Source of the DNA: Paralysiella testudinis
GTDB lineage: Bacteria; Pseudomonadota; Gammaproteobacteria; Burkholderiales; Neisseriaceae
Length of the DNA: 64,000 nt
Direction: 5' to 3'
Assembly: GCF_016894345.1 (NCBI RefSeq)
Contig: NZ_CP069798.1
Location: 1,633,385 to 1,697,384, forward strand
Part shown: positions 8,985-20,220 of the stretch, piece by piece
Numbering within the stretch: the stretch's first letter is position 1
How the letters are laid out: the number at the start of each line of letters is the position of its first letter
Translations under genes and position numbers: made by a program
Notes under the pieces: generated by a model
Databases searched by the model: none
Told to the model about the DNA's origin: nothing
Seen by the model: only the letters and a program-made list of their open reading frames with translations

Positions 8985-9859
8985 GTGCAATTGCCGTGCG
9001 TATTGGCCGCCTGTGGGTCTTGGCCATGCTGTTGCTGTGCAGTGGCTGGCTGTGGGCGGCTGGCTTAGCGCCAATACCGGCGCTAACCCAGCCGGTGGAA
9101 GACACGGCGCAAATGATGCAGCCGCAGGCACGTGCCGCGCTCAACCAGCATTTGCTCAGCTATGCCCGCGAACACGGCAGCCAAATTGTGGTGCTCACGG
9201 TAGACAGCATTGCGCCGGAAACCCCGTTTGACTATGCCACGCGGGTGATGGATGCTTGGAAGCCGGGGCGCTCAGGTATGGACGACGGCGTGTTGCTGCT
9301 GCTGGTGAAAAACGAGCGCCAAACCCATTTGGCCGTAGGGCGCGGGCTGGAAGGGGCGATTCCCGATGTTTACGCCAAACGCATTTTGGATGATGTGCTG
9401 CGCCCGTATTTGCGCGAAGGGCAAACCGATGCCGGTATTCAGGCGGCCGTATTGCAAGTGGAAAAACTGATTGCGGGCGAAGCGCTGCCTGCGGCCAAGC
9501 CGCAACAGCAAGGTGGGGGCGATATGGGCTTATTGCCCTTATTGATTGCGGTGTTTTTTGGCGGCGGCTTGTTAAAAAATCTATTTGGTCGCACCTTGGG
9601 CAGCATCGCCACCGGCGGCTTGGTATTGGCTGCCGGTTGGTTGTTGGGCTGGTTTTGGCTGTTCACGGCATTTTTGGCGTTTTCGGCCACCGTATTCACT
9701 TTTGTTGCCGGTGCGTTTTCTTTTGTGGGCGGTGGTGGCGGCCATTCCGGCGGCGGTTGGGGCAGTAGCGGTGGCTTTGGTGGTGGTTTTGGCGGCGGTG
9801 GTGGATTCAGCGGTGGCGGCGGCGGTTTCGGCGGCGGCGGCGCTTCGGGAGGATGGTAA
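8981..9859 (+). CDS. TPM-domain membrane protein with Gly-rich tail (YgcG-like)
   Basis: Starting at ATG 8981 it has 292 residues: a signal peptide (1-26), a TPM (TLP18.3/Psb32/MOLO-1) domain at about 30-165 with [12 protein letters not shown] and [20 protein letters not shown], membrane segments at about 185-245, and a C-terminal tail of Gly and Ser (about 248-292) ending GGASGGW. TPM domains are phosphatase-like or assembly-factor folds in the periplasm. It overlaps the YnfA stop by four bases and the next start by one base, so translation is coupled. The frame stays open upstream from 8624, but that stretch only shadows YnfA. Confidence 0.88.
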   Translation: MSAIAVRIGRLWVLAMLLLCSGWLWAAGLAPIPALTQPVEDTAQMMQPQARAALNQHLLSYAREHGSQIVVLTVDSIAPETPFDYATRVMDAWKPGRSGMDDGVLLLLVKNERQTHLAVGRGLEGAIPDVYAKRILDDVLRPYLREGQTDAGIQAAVLQVEKLIAGEALPAAKPQQQGGGDMGLLPLLIAVFFGGGLLKNLFGRTLGSIATGGLVLAAGWLLGWFWLFTAFLAFSATVFTFVAGAFSFVGGGGGHSGGGWGSSGGFGGGFGGGGGFSGGGGGFGGGGASGGW

Positions 9860-10371
9860 TGGCAAGCAACAACAAATGGGCACGTTTATGGCAACATTGG
9901 TGCCATCCGCGCTGGCGCGTAGAGCGCTGTTTACCCACCGCCGCACTGCAACAGCTGAGTGAAGCCATTGGCCGCTCCGAGCAGCAGCACAGCGGCCAAA
10001 TCCGCTTTGTGATTGAATCGCGCTGGCACAGTGCCGATATTTTGCAAGGGTTGGATACCCGCCGCCGTGCCTGGCAATGGTTTGGCGAATTGGGCGTGTG
10101 GGATACCGAACACAATTGCGGCGTGCTGGTGTATGTGTCGTTTGCCGACCACCGCGTGGAAATCGTGGCCGATCGCGGCATTGCCGCCCAAGTGCCCGCC
10201 ACCGAATGGCAGGCCGTTTGCGCCCAAATCACCGCCGCCTTTGCGCAGCAGCAGTATGTGGCCGGTTTGGAGCAAGGCTTGGCTGCGGTTACGGTGATTT
10301 TAAGCCAACACTTCCCCCGCCATCTGCCCGCCGAGGTGGATGAGCTGCCCAATGATGTGGTGCTGCGGTGA
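9859..10371 (+). CDS. second TPM-domain protein
   Basis: A 170-residue protein with a TPM fold but no Gly-rich tail or clear signal peptide. Visible matches are EAIGRSEQQHSGQIRFVIE, LGVWDTEHNCGVLVYVS and DHRVEIVADRGIAAQV. It is the usual partner of LemA and YgcG-like proteins. The start at 9859 has GGGAGG six bases upstream and overlaps the stop of the preceding gene (TAATG); an ATG two codons earlier sits directly on the ribosome site and is less likely. Confidence 0.88.
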   Translation: MASNNKWARLWQHWCHPRWRVERCLPTAALQQLSEAIGRSEQQHSGQIRFVIESRWHSADILQGLDTRRRAWQWFGELGVWDTEHNCGVLVYVSFADHRVEIVADRGIAAQVPATEWQAVCAQITAAFAQQQYVAGLEQGLAAVTVILSQHFPRHLPAEVDELPNDVVLR

Positions 10372-10429
10372 GCTGATTATTATTTATGCTGCCTGAAACC
10401 CATCAACACACCCTTCTTAAAACCCATCC

Positions 10430-11761
10430 ATGAACACCTTATTAAACGAACAGATCCGCACCCAAGCGGCGCGGCAGCGTTTGCGGCGCAGCCGCGCTTT
10501 GGCCACCGGCTTGTTGTTGCTGGCCGCCGTGCTGTTTGTGCTGTCGGTGCGCTATCAGCCGCAATATCCGGCTTTAGGCTACCTGAAAGCCTTTAGCGAG
10601 GCGGCGATGGTGGGCGCGCTGGCTGATTGGTTTGCGGTAACGGCGCTGTTTCGCCGCCCGTTGGGTTTGCCCATTCCGCACACCGCCATCTTGCCGCGTA
10701 AACAAGCTCGTATTGCCGATGAATTGGGGCGCTTTGTGGCGCACAACTTTTTGCACGGCAAATCGATTGCCTTGCGCGTGTATCGTGCCCAACCGGCCGA
10801 CAAACTGCTGGCCTGGCTGATGCAGCCGCAAAACAAAGCCTTGTGGCTGCCGTGGTTGAGCGCACAAATCCCACTCTTGCTGCGCGCGGCCAAGCCCAAC
10901 CAAGTGGCCCGCTTTGGCAGCCAGCTTTTGGCCGAGCAATATCAAGGCGCCAAACTGGGTGCGGCTGCCGCCGACTTGCTGGGCTTGGCGCAACAGCAAG
11001 GCATAGACCGGCGCTTGCTGCACAGCTTGGCCACCCAATTGCGCCAATGGCTGCAAAACGACAGCACCCGCGCCCAGCTGGAGCACCACCTTTTGCAATG
11101 GGCGGGCAAAATCGACAGCCCCACCCCCAGCAGTTGGGACAAAATCAAAGCCTCGCTGAAAACCTCGCTGGCCGAGCGCGTAGACGACTGGGTGGCCGCC
11201 AAAGCGCTGGATTGGGCCGACGGCTATCTGGCCGAAGCCTTAGCCGATGAAGAGCACGATTTATGGCAGGCCTGCCAAAGCCAGCTGGCCGCTACCGCCG
11301 CCGATTTGCGCCACAATGCCGAATGGCATCAAGCGCTGGAAGCCGGTAAACGCCAACTGGCCGCTTCCGAAGCACTGCACCGCAACGTGGCGCAAGCCTG
11401 GCAAAGCCTGTGCCAATGGAGCGCCGCAGATGTGCAACGCGGCGATGCCTCTGCCTGGCAGGCGCAATTGGACAAAGTGGCCGCGCATATGCTGTCGCAA
11501 GCGGCACGCTATCCGGCGTTTATGCGCCGCATGAATGCGCGCATGGCATGGTGGGTGAAATCGCTGGTGAATCAATACCGGCATCAGGGCGCACAATTTG
11601 TGGCCGACAAGGTGAAAAGCTGGGATAGCCGCCAAATGGTAGACAAAATCGAGCTGGGCGTGGGGCGCGATTTGCAGTTTATCCGCATCAACGGCACCTT
11701 GGTGGGCGGCTTGGCCGGTTTGCTGATTTATGTGGTGGCGCAATGGCTGGGGGCTGCCTGA
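10430..11761 (+). CDS. DUF445 family membrane protein
   Basis: A 443-residue protein with a hydrophobic segment at about 25-42, then the DUF445 core: YLKAFSEAAMVGALADWFAV, FRRPLGLPIPHTAILP and a long helical middle rich in Gln and Ala. A C-terminal membrane segment (GGLAGLLIYVVAQWL) closes it. Function is unknown; the family is related to YjiN. The stop codon TGA is part of the uptake sequence that forms the terminator. Confidence 0.88.
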   Translation: MNTLLNEQIRTQAARQRLRRSRALATGLLLLAAVLFVLSVRYQPQYPALGYLKAFSEAAMVGALADWFAVTALFRRPLGLPIPHTAILPRKQARIADELGRFVAHNFLHGKSIALRVYRAQPADKLLAWLMQPQNKALWLPWLSAQIPLLLRAAKPNQVARFGSQLLAEQYQGAKLGAAAADLLGLAQQQGIDRRLLHSLATQLRQWLQNDSTRAQLEHHLLQWAGKIDSPTPSSWDKIKASLKTSLAERVDDWVAAKALDWADGYLAEALADEEHDLWQACQSQLAATAADLRHNAEWHQALEAGKRQLAASEALHRNVAQAWQSLCQWSAADVQRGDASAWQAQLDKVAAHMLSQAARYPAFMRRMNARMAWWVKSLVNQYRHQGAQFVADKVKSWDSRQMVDKIELGVGRDLQFIRINGTLVGGLAGLLIYVVAQWLGAA

Positions 11762-11783
11762 AAAATATTTCAGGCAGCCTTTT
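11752..11783 (+). terminator. DUF445 gene terminator (uptake-sequence pair overlapping the stop codon)
   Basis: GGCTGCCTGAAA (11752-11763) and TTTCAGGCAGCC (11768-11779) form a stem with a 4-base loop, followed by TTTTAT. The stop codon lies inside the left arm. Confidence 0.85.
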
Positions 11784-11793
11784 ATATTGAAAA

Positions 11794-11830
11794 CATAAAA
11801 CAGGCCGATAACTATCTTGTCGGCCTGTTG
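11794..11830 (-). terminator. terminator for the minus-strand membrane protein gene
   Basis: ACAGGCCGA (11800-11808) pairs with TCGGCCTGT (11820-11828). Read on the minus strand the stem is followed by TTTTATG. Confidence 0.7.
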
Positions 11831-11845
11831 TTTATGCGTTTGCGC

Positions 11846-12259
11846 CTATGGAATCATCTGGTCGCGGGCGGGGCGGTGTTTGAGCTTCCAAATCAGCACA
11901 TAGCCAGCCAGCATGGGCACGATGGCGTAGATGAATTTGGCAGTCCAAGTGGCGTACCACGGCCGGCTCACGATAATGGTTTCGGTGGCGGCGTTCAGTT
12001 GCAGCAAATCTTTAATTGCCAGCCAATCCAAGGCGGGCCACCAGCAGGCCACCAGCAAGCCCATAAACACCGGCCACAACAGGCGCACGCGGTTGCGCTG
12101 CCACAGCAGGAAAAACACAATCGCCCAAATCAGGGTGAGCACGGTAATCAGCAGTGCGGTGTGGGTGGGCATGCCGGTGTAGGCGGCAAGAAAATAGGTG
12201 AGTACCACCCACAGCCCGGCCAGTATGGCCAAGATGAATTCTTCTGGTTTGCTCAGCAT
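11846..12259 (-). CDS. hypothetical four-segment inner-membrane protein
   Basis: The 137-residue protein has four hydrophobic stretches: about 8-28, 34-52, 58-80 (with LLVACWWPALDWL) and 108-126, and ends with a basic KHRPARDQMIP tail. I do not recognise the family. It stands alone, has its own terminator, and lies convergent to the DUF445 gene. Composition matches neighbouring core genes. Confidence 0.75.
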   Translation of the reverse strand: MLSKPEEFILAILAGLWVVLTYFLAAYTGMPTHTALLITVLTLIWAIVFFLLWQRNRVRLLWPVFMGLLVACWWPALDWLAIKDLLQLNAATETIIVSRPWYATWTAKFIYAIVPMLAGYVLIWKLKHRPARDQMIP

Positions 12260-12591
12260 GGTGTTGCGTCCTCCGGGTTATTTGCGGCCAATATACCGCA
12301 GCGGCACGGGTTTGTCATGTTGGGCGGCCGAATATTTTAGCGCTTGCAGGTGTGGCCGGATATGGCCGCTTGGGTGGCTGATGTTTGTGTTTCAGGCAGC
12401 CTGTTTTTTAGAGTAAATAGACAGTATGCCCGCAAGTGTAAAGTTATAAATCGGGCATATTTTGGTGTGATATGAGGCTGCCTGAATCATTTAGGCACAG
12501 GATATTGCCTAAATAAATCGTGTTTGGGTGGATTAGGCTAAAAGCGGTTGGCGGCGATGTGTCATTTTCTTTTGCAGTGCGAAAAAAACCT

Positions 12592-12620
12592 TTGACGCAG
12601 TGCCGCAATTTTCGTATTTT
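12592..12620 (+). promoter_or_regulatory. candidate sigma-70 promoter for gltB
   Basis: TTGACG (12592-12597) and TATTTT (12615-12620) are 17 bases apart, about 90 bases before the gltB start. The rest of the 448-base gap between 12260 and 12707 holds one uptake sequence near 12475 and nothing coding that I can support. Confidence 0.5.
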
Positions 12621-12707
12621 AACGCTCTTGTCTCGGCTTTGCTGCGAGCGCAAAAATACCATCAACACCACCACCAAAATAAGAAATTTTGCAGGAAAGG
12701 TTTTGCC

Positions 12708-15700
12708 ATGACCAAACTTTACGATCGCGCCCTAGAAAAAGAAAACTGCGGCTTTGGCCTGATTGCCAATATCGACGGCGAGCCCAGCCACAAGGTGGTG
12801 CGCACCGCCATTTTGGGTTTGTCGCGCATGCAGCACCGTGGGGCGATTTTGTCCGACGGCAAAACCGGCGACGGCTGCGGCCTGTTGATGCAGATGCCGG
12901 AAAAATTTTTTCAAGCGGTGGCCGCCGATGCGGGTGTAACACTGGCCAAAAACTTTGCCGTGGGCATGGTGTTTTTGCCGCGCGATGCGGCGCTGGCCAA
13001 TGAATACGCCGCCATTATCGAAGAAGAGCTCACCCGCGAAACCTTGGGGGTGGCGATGTGGCGCGAGGTGCCAATCAACACGGCGGTGTTGGGCGAAATC
13101 GCACTGGCCGATATGCCCACCATCCGCCAAGTGATGGTAAACGCACCGGCGGGCTGGCTGCCGCGCGATTTGGAGCGGCGCCTGTTTATGACGCGCCGTC
13201 GCATCGAAAAACGCATTAACCACCGCGATTTCTATATTTGCAGCTTGTCGAATAAGGTCACCATCTACAAAGGGCTGTGCATGCCCAAAGATTTGCCCAA
13301 ATTTTATCTCGACTTGGCCGATTTACGCATGCAGTCTGCCATCTGCTTATTCCACCAGCGCTTTTCCACCAATACCTTGCCGCGCTGGCAATTGGCGCAG
13401 CCGTTTCGCTATTTGGCGCACAACGGCGAAATCAACACCATCTCCGGCAACCGCGCTTGGGCGCGGGCGCGGGCGTATAAATACCACACACCCTTGATTC
13501 CCGATTTGCAAACCGCCGCGCCGTTTGTGAACGAAACCGGTTCCGATTCCAGCTCGCTCGACAATATGCTGGAGCTGTTTGTCAACGGCGGCATGGACTT
13601 ATTCCGCGCCATGCGCCTGCTGGTGCCGCCCGCTTGGCAGCACAACCCGGATATGGACGACGACTTGCGCGCGTTTTACGACTTCAATTCCATGCACATG
13701 GAGCCGTGGGACGGCCCAGCGGGCATTGTGCTCTCCGACGGGCGTTATGCCGCCTGCAATCTGGACCGCAACGGCCTGCGCCCGGCGCGTTATGTCATCA
13801 CCCAAGATCGGCTGATTACCATTGCTTCCGAAGTGGGTATTTGGGACTACGCGCCCGATGAAGTAGTGGAAAAAGGCCGTGTCGGCCCCGGCGAATTGCT
13901 GGTGATTGACACCCGCGAAGGCAAGCTGTTGCACTCGGCGCAGATTAACCAAGAGCTAAAAGCGCGTCACCCTTATCGCGAATGGCTGAATAAAAACGTA
14001 CACACGCTGATTCCGTTTGAAAAATTGCCCGACGACCAAGTGGGCGAGCCGCACCTAGACCCCAACAAACTGGTGATTTTCCAAAAGCAGTTTGGCTACA
14101 ACCAGGAAGAAATGGAAAGCGTGCTGCGCGTGTTGGGCGAAAGCGGTCAAGAAGCCGTGGGCTCGATGGGCGACGACACCCCGTTTGCGGTGCTCAGCCA
14201 GCGCCCACGGCTGGTGTACGATTATTTCCGCCAGTATTTTGCCCAAGTGACCAACCCGCCGATCGACCCCTTGCGCGAAGCGCATGTGATGAGCCTCACC
14301 ACCAGCATCGGTCGCGAAATGAGCGTATTTTTTGAAGCCGAAGGCATGAGCCATCGGGTGAATTTCAAATCGCCGGTGCTGCTGTATTCGGATATGGTGC
14401 AATTGCTGAAGCTGCCTGAAGCCCACTACCAAAGCCAGCGCCTTGATGCGGTGTACGACCCCGCCACCACCACTTTGAAGCAAGCGATTGAACGCCTGGC
14501 CGACGAAGCCGAAGCCGCAGTGAAAAACGGCGCGGTATTGCTGATTGTGTCCGACCGCCAAATCGGCCAATCCTTAATCCAAATTCCCGCACCCTTATCG
14601 GTGGGTGCCATCCAGCAGCGCTTGGTGGCCACCAATTTGCGTTGCGATGCCAATATTATTATGGAAACCGGCTCCGCCCGCGACCCGCACCATTTCGCCG
14701 TATTAATCGGCCTTGGCGCCACCGCCGTGTATCCGTATTTGGCCTATGAATCACTGGCGCGCATGGTGAGCACCGGCGCGATTACCAAGCCTTTGCGGGT
14801 GGTGACCGCCAATTTCCGCAACGGCATCAACAAAGGCCTGTATAAAATCATCTCCAAAATGGGCATTTCCACCATTTCTTCTTATCGCTGCGCCCAATTG
14901 TTTGAAGCGGTGGGCTTTGGTGATGAAGTGGTGAGCTTGTGCTTTAAAGGCATGACCAGCCGCATCGGCGGCGCCACTTTCGAACACTTGGGCGAAGAGC
15001 TCAAGCGCTTTCATAAAGTGGCGTGGCAAAAAAGCAAACCCTTGGATGCGGGCGGCTTGCTCAAATACAAACCGCAAGGCGAATACCACGCTTACAACCC
15101 GGAAGTGGTGAACACGCTTCAGGCAGCCGTTAACAGCGGCGACTATCAGCAATACCGCCTGTATGCCGACGCGGTGAACAGCCGCCCGATTACCACCTTG
15201 CGCGATTTGCTGCGCCTGAAAACCGAAAACAAAACCGCCATTGCCATCGAGCAAGTGGAAGCGGCGGAAAACCTGTATCAGCGCTTCGACAGCGCTGCTA
15301 TGTCCATCGGCGCGCTCAGCCCCGAAGCGCATGAATCGCTGGCGATTGCCATGAACCGCTTGGGCGGCTATTCCAATTCGGGCGAGGGCGGCGAAGACCC
15401 CAAACGCTACGGCACCGAAAAAGTGTCGCGCATCAAGCAAGTGGCGTCCGGCCGTTTCGGCGTGACTCCGGCTTATCTGATGAGTGCGGATGTGATTCAA
15501 ATCAAAGTGGCGCAAGGCGCCAAGCCGGGCGAGGGCGGCCAATTGCCGGGCGATAAAGTAACGCCCTATATTGCCCAATTGCGCTACGCCGTGCCTGGTT
15601 CTACCTTGATTTCACCGCCGCCGCACCACGATATTTATTCGATTGAAGACTTGGCACAGCTCATTTTCGACCTCAAACAAGTGAACCCCAAAGCGCTGAT

Positions 15701-17174
15701 TTCGGTGAAGCTGGTGTCTTTGCCCGGCGTGGGCACCATTGCCACCGGCGTGGCCAAAGCCTATGCCGACCTGATCACCATTTCCGGCTACGACGGCGGC
15801 ACCGGCGCAAGCCCGCTCACCAGCGTGAAATACGCCGGCAGCCCGTGGGAATTGGGCTTGGCCGAAGCGCAGCAGGCGTTGGTGGAAAACAATCTGCGCC
15901 ACAAAGTGCGCCTGCAAGTAGACGGCGGCCTCAAAACCGGGCTGGATATTGTGAAAGCCGCCATTTTGGGCGCCGAGAGTTTCGGCTTTGGCACGGGGCC
16001 GATGGTGGCGCTGGGCTGCCGTTATTTGCGCATTTGCCATTTGAACAACTGTGCCACCGGCATCGCCACCCAAGACGATACCTTGCGCAGCAAGCATTAC
16101 CACGGGCTGCCTGAAAAAGCGATGAACTACTTTAAGTTTATTGCCCAAGACGTGCGCGAAATCATGGCCGCATTGGGTGTGGCCAAGCTCACCGATTTAA
16201 TCGGGCGCACCGATTTGCTTGAAGTGGTGGCGGGCAGCACCCCCAAACACGCGGCGCTGGATTTGCGCGGCCTGTTGTATTCGCCGCAAGTGCCTGCGGG
16301 CAGCGCGCTGTATTGCACCCAAAACAACCCGCCGTTCGACCAAGGCCGCCTTAACCGCGTGATTATGGACGATGCGGCGGCAGCGGTGGCCAGCGGCAGC
16401 AACATCGACTTAAGCTACGACATCAACAACACCGACCGCTCGGTGGGCGCGACCTTGTCCGGCCTGATTGCCGCCAGCCACGGCAATCGCGGCAACTTAG
16501 AGCAGCAAATCGACATCCGCCTCAACGGCACCGCCGGGCAAAGCCTAGGCGTGTGGCTGGCGGGCAGCGTGAGCCTGCACCTCACGGGCGACGCCAACGA
16601 CTATGTGGGCAAAGGCATGGCGGGCGGCAAAATCGTGATTCGACCGCACGGCGGCACCGCGTTTAAACCCGAAAACGCCACCATCGCCGGCAACACCTGT
16701 TTGTATGGTGCCACCGGCGGCAAGCTGTTGGCCTCGGGCAAGGCGGGCGAGCGCTTTGCGGTGCGCAATTCCGGTGCCAGCGCCGTGGTGGAAGGCATTG
16801 GCGACAACGGCTGCGAATACATGACCGGCGGCGTGATTTGCGTGCTCGGCAAAACCGGCATCAACTTTGGCGCAGGCATGACCGGCGGCTTTGCCTATGT
16901 GTTGGATGTGGACGGCGGCTTTGCCCAACGCATCAACCCGGAAATGGTGGAAGGCCTGCCCATCACCGATTTGCCCATGCACCAAGAGCATTTGCGCGGC
17001 CTGATTGCCGAGCATGTAGAGCACACCCGCAGCCCCTTGGGCGAGCGCATTCTGGCGGATTGGGACAACCACGTCGGCAAAATCGTGTTGGTGAAACCGA
17101 AAGCCAACGACGTAAACGCCTTGCTCGGCCACAAGCGCCGCACCGTTACCGAATTGCGTGCGGTAACGCAGTAA
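12708..17174 (+). CDS. gltB: glutamate synthase (NADPH) large subunit
   Basis: A 1488-residue enzyme. The class II amidotransferase nucleophile is Cys14 (ENCGFGLI) after a short propeptide. Domains in order are amidotransferase (14 to about 430), central domain (about 460-750), FMN-binding synthase domain (about 800-1170) and the GXGXG beta-helix (about 1230-1420). The 3Fe-4S cysteines are Cys1104, Cys1110 and Cys1115. It moves the glutamine amide nitrogen to 2-oxoglutarate, giving two glutamates, with electrons from GltD. AGGAAAGG precedes the ATG; an upstream in-frame extension is not needed because Cys must be near the N-terminus. Confidence 0.97.
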   Translation: MTKLYDRALEKENCGFGLIANIDGEPSHKVVRTAILGLSRMQHRGAILSDGKTGDGCGLLMQMPEKFFQAVAADAGVTLAKNFAVGMVFLPRDAALANEYAAIIEEELTRETLGVAMWREVPINTAVLGEIALADMPTIRQVMVNAPAGWLPRDLERRLFMTRRRIEKRINHRDFYICSLSNKVTIYKGLCMPKDLPKFYLDLADLRMQSAICLFHQRFSTNTLPRWQLAQPFRYLAHNGEINTISGNRAWARARAYKYHTPLIPDLQTAAPFVNETGSDSSSLDNMLELFVNGGMDLFRAMRLLVPPAWQHNPDMDDDLRAFYDFNSMHMEPWDGPAGIVLSDGRYAACNLDRNGLRPARYVITQDRLITIASEVGIWDYAPDEVVEKGRVGPGELLVIDTREGKLLHSAQINQELKARHPYREWLNKNVHTLIPFEKLPDDQVGEPHLDPNKLVIFQKQFGYNQEEMESVLRVLGESGQEAVGSMGDDTPFAVLSQRPRLVYDYFRQYFAQVTNPPIDPLREAHVMSLTTSIGREMSVFFEAEGMSHRVNFKSPVLLYSDMVQLLKLPEAHYQSQRLDAVYDPATTTLKQAIERLADEAEAAVKNGAVLLIVSDRQIGQSLIQIPAPLSVGAIQQRLVATNLRCDANIIMETGSARDPHHFAVLIGLGATAVYPYLAYESLARMVSTGAITKPLRVVTANFRNGINKGLYKIISKMGISTISSYRCAQLFEAVGFGDEVVSLCFKGMTSRIGGATFEHLGEELKRFHKVAWQKSKPLDAGGLLKYKPQGEYHAYNPEVVNTLQAAVNSGDYQQYRLYADAVNSRPITTLRDLLRLKTENKTAIAIEQVEAAENLYQRFDSAAMSIGALSPEAHESLAIAMNRLGGYSNSGEGGEDPKRYGTEKVSRIKQVASGRFGVTPAYLMSADVIQIKVAQGAKPGEGGQLPGDKVTPYIAQLRYAVPGSTLISPPPHHDIYSIEDLAQLIFDLKQVNPKALISVKLVSLPGVGTIATGVAKAYADLITISGYDGGTGASPLTSVKYAGSPWELGLAEAQQALVENNLRHKVRLQVDGGLKTGLDIVKAAILGAESFGFGTGPMVALGCRYLRICHLNNCATGIATQDDTLRSKHYHGLPEKAMNYFKFIAQDVREIMAALGVAKLTDLIGRTDLLEVVAGSTPKHAALDLRGLLYSPQVPAGSALYCTQNNPPFDQGRLNRVIMDDAAAAVASGSNIDLSYDINNTDRSVGATLSGLIAASHGNRGNLEQQIDIRLNGTAGQSLGVWLAGSVSLHLTGDANDYVGKGMAGGKIVIRPHGGTAFKPENATIAGNTCLYGATGGKLLASGKAGERFAVRNSGASAVVEGIGDNGCEYMTGGVICVLGKTGINFGAGMTGGFAYVLDVDGGFAQRINPEMVEGLPITDLPMHQEHLRGLIAEHVEHTRSPLGERILADWDNHVGKIVLVKPKANDVNALLGHKRRTVTELRAVTQ

Positions 17175-17184
17175 ACAGGATTTT

Positions 17185-17220
17185 CAGGCAGCCTTTAAGC
17201 TGTAAGGCTACCTGAAACCG
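17185..17220 (+). terminator. inverted uptake-sequence pair between gltB and gltD
   Basis: TTTCAGGCAGCC and GGCTACCTGAAA form a stem with one mismatch over a 12-base loop. The right arm carries a variant uptake sequence, AGGCTACCTGAA. It lacks a strong T-tract, so it may attenuate and not fully stop transcription into gltD. Confidence 0.4.
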
Positions 17221-17268
17221 CAAAAATACAACTGCGCCGATGCCAAGGCTGCCTGAAAAACAAATTGA

Positions 17269-18693
<1,425 letters not shown>

Positions 18694-18868
18694 CGCTGCG
18701 TGTGTGGCGTCAACAGATTTAAGGCTGTCTGAACGCAGTTTCTGCGAAGCCAAGAGCGTGTTTATGCCTTCAGGCAGCAGCATTGTACCTTAAGCCCAAT
18801 CTAAAAATCGAAACATTCGGGCAAGGTGGCCAGTTTCGGTTTTCAGGCAGCCTTATGCCGAAAGATTA

Positions 18869-19609
18869 GGGTCTGTTCACAATTACTTGTCATAAAGGTA
18901 ACCACATCACAATGCACCCCAATAAAACCGTACTGTGGAAGTTGCGTTTGAGCTTATCGTAACGGCTGGCAATCGCTCGGAAATGTTTCAAACGGCAAAA
19001 GGCATTCTCTACCAAATGCCTGATTTTATATAAATACCAGTCCATGTCTTTATTTTTCTCTTCCCTATTGCTTTTATAGGGAATATTGGCTTTCGCACCG
19101 CTTTGCTCTATTTGCTCCCTGAGCCGGTCTGAATCGTAACCTTTGTCCGCATTAACCAACTCAGTTTCGGCAAGGTTGATGTTGTCAAGCAGCTCCGGTG
19201 CAACGGTGACATCATGGATATTGCCCGCAGTAACGATAACCTCAATCGGATTGCCTGCAGCATCTACAGCCAGATGAATCTTGCTGGTTCTGCCGCCTCG
19301 GCTCATACCGATTGCGTGATCCTCTTGCGCACTGAGCGCTGAGGCTGCGGCGCAGTGTTGGTGGGCACGGATATAACTGCCGTCTATGGCTACCCACTCC
19401 AAGTCACTCTCTTGGCTGAGCTGTTTCAAGATTGCAGTAAAAATGCCTTTTTCTGACCAACGGTTATAAGCGGTATAACAGCTTCGTCCAATGTTCATCT
19501 TTGAGTAGTGTACGGGGCATCGCAGGTGTATTGGGGGGTGTGAGAACTTCCTTTTATGCCTGCGTTTCTTTTTTATTCAAGGGTATGACAAGTAATTGTG
19601 AATAGACCC
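18869..19609 (-). mobile_element. IS5-family element, internally deleted copy
   Basis: The ends GGGTCTGTTCACAATTACTT and its complement near 19585-19609 match those of the intact element at 31852-32721. TA flanks both sides, as expected for elements that duplicate TA (IS427/IS1301-like group), with one extra C at the right. About 130 bases are missing compared with the intact copy. Confidence 0.85.
18890..19520 (-). pseudogene. IS5-family transposase with an internal frameshifting deletion
   Basis: The start codon region (MPRTLL at 19520) and the C-terminal two thirds (from AYNRWSEKGIF) are present. The segment encoding residues around 12-56 of the intact copy is deleted between GCGGTATAA and CTTCGTCC. 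The deletion is not a multiple of three, so the start is out of frame with the DDE part. An ATG at 19498 opens a 202-residue frame lacking the N-terminal domain. It also has two extra codons (AA) in the SALSAQEDH region compared with the intact copy. Probably inactive. Confidence 0.85.
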
Positions 19610-19645
19610 CTAGGTTTCGTCTGAAGTGGTTTTTCAGAATACCGT

Positions 19646-20104
19646 CTATTTTTTGATTTTCACACCTACTTTGGCCGCTTCAATCACCAGCGGCGGTAAC
19701 TGCCATTGCGCCAGCAATTGGTTTACCGCTTTGAGCTTGTGCCGCCGTACCGGCTGGCCAAGCATTGCCGGTGCGTTCAGCGCAAAACGGCGGCTGCCCA
19801 CAAGAAAATTCACCACTTCATCTATATCCAATTGGCCATTGGGGTGCAGGCGGATTTCGGTGGCGCTAGTGAGCCAGCCGCGGCCTTTGCGGTAGCATGG
19901 CTGTTGGTCGACCAAGCTGGGCTGCGCTTGGTAGCCGTGGGTGGCGGCCCAAGCGGCCAAATCGGCGGCGGCCTGTGCTTGCAGGCTTTCAGGCAGCATG
20001 ATGCTGGCGTGCGGGTATTGCTGTTGCGCCTTGTCGGCCATCAACCATAACAACAACAAGCCCAGTGCGCCGCCAACCAACCCGCCTAAAACACTGAATA
20101 TCAA
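19646..20104 (-). CDS. hypothetical protein with one N-terminal membrane segment
   Basis: The protein of about 152 residues starts with a hydrophobic segment (VLGGLVGGALGLLLLWLM) and continues as a soluble domain with RGWLTSATEIRLHPNGQLDIDE and a lysine-rich C-terminus. I do not recognise the family. The likely start is TTG 20104 or a codon slightly upstream; no ATG fits in frame. It sits between the deleted IS5 copy and rppH and has core-like codon use. Confidence 0.65.
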   Translation of the reverse strand: MIFSVLGGLVGGALGLLLLWLMADKAQQQYPHASIMLPESLQAQAAADLAAWAATHGYQAQPSLVDQQPCYRKGRGWLTSATEIRLHPNGQLDIDEVVNFLVGSRRFALNAPAMLGQPVRRHKLKAVNQLLAQWQLPPLVIEAAKVGVKIKK

Positions 20105-20183
20105 TATGCTGTGGTGCCCATATACTGCCTTTCGATTTAAATAAAAACGTGATTGAAGTAAAACGGAGTTTCTGCGCAGCTAA

Positions 20184-20214
20184 AACGCCGTTTCAGGCTG
20201 CCTGAAACGGCGTT
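20184..20214 (-). terminator. rppH terminator with embedded uptake sequence
   Basis: A perfect 14-base stem (AACGCCGTTTCAGG with CCTGAAACGGCGTT) and a 3-base loop; on the minus strand a TTTTAG tract follows. It lies just after the rppH stop. Confidence 0.85.
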
Positions 20215-20220
20215 GTCGGT

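Noticed and set aside
12600-12707. Start of gltB at 12600
   Set aside because: It would put the catalytic Cys far from the N-terminus; the ATG at 12708 has a good ribosome site.
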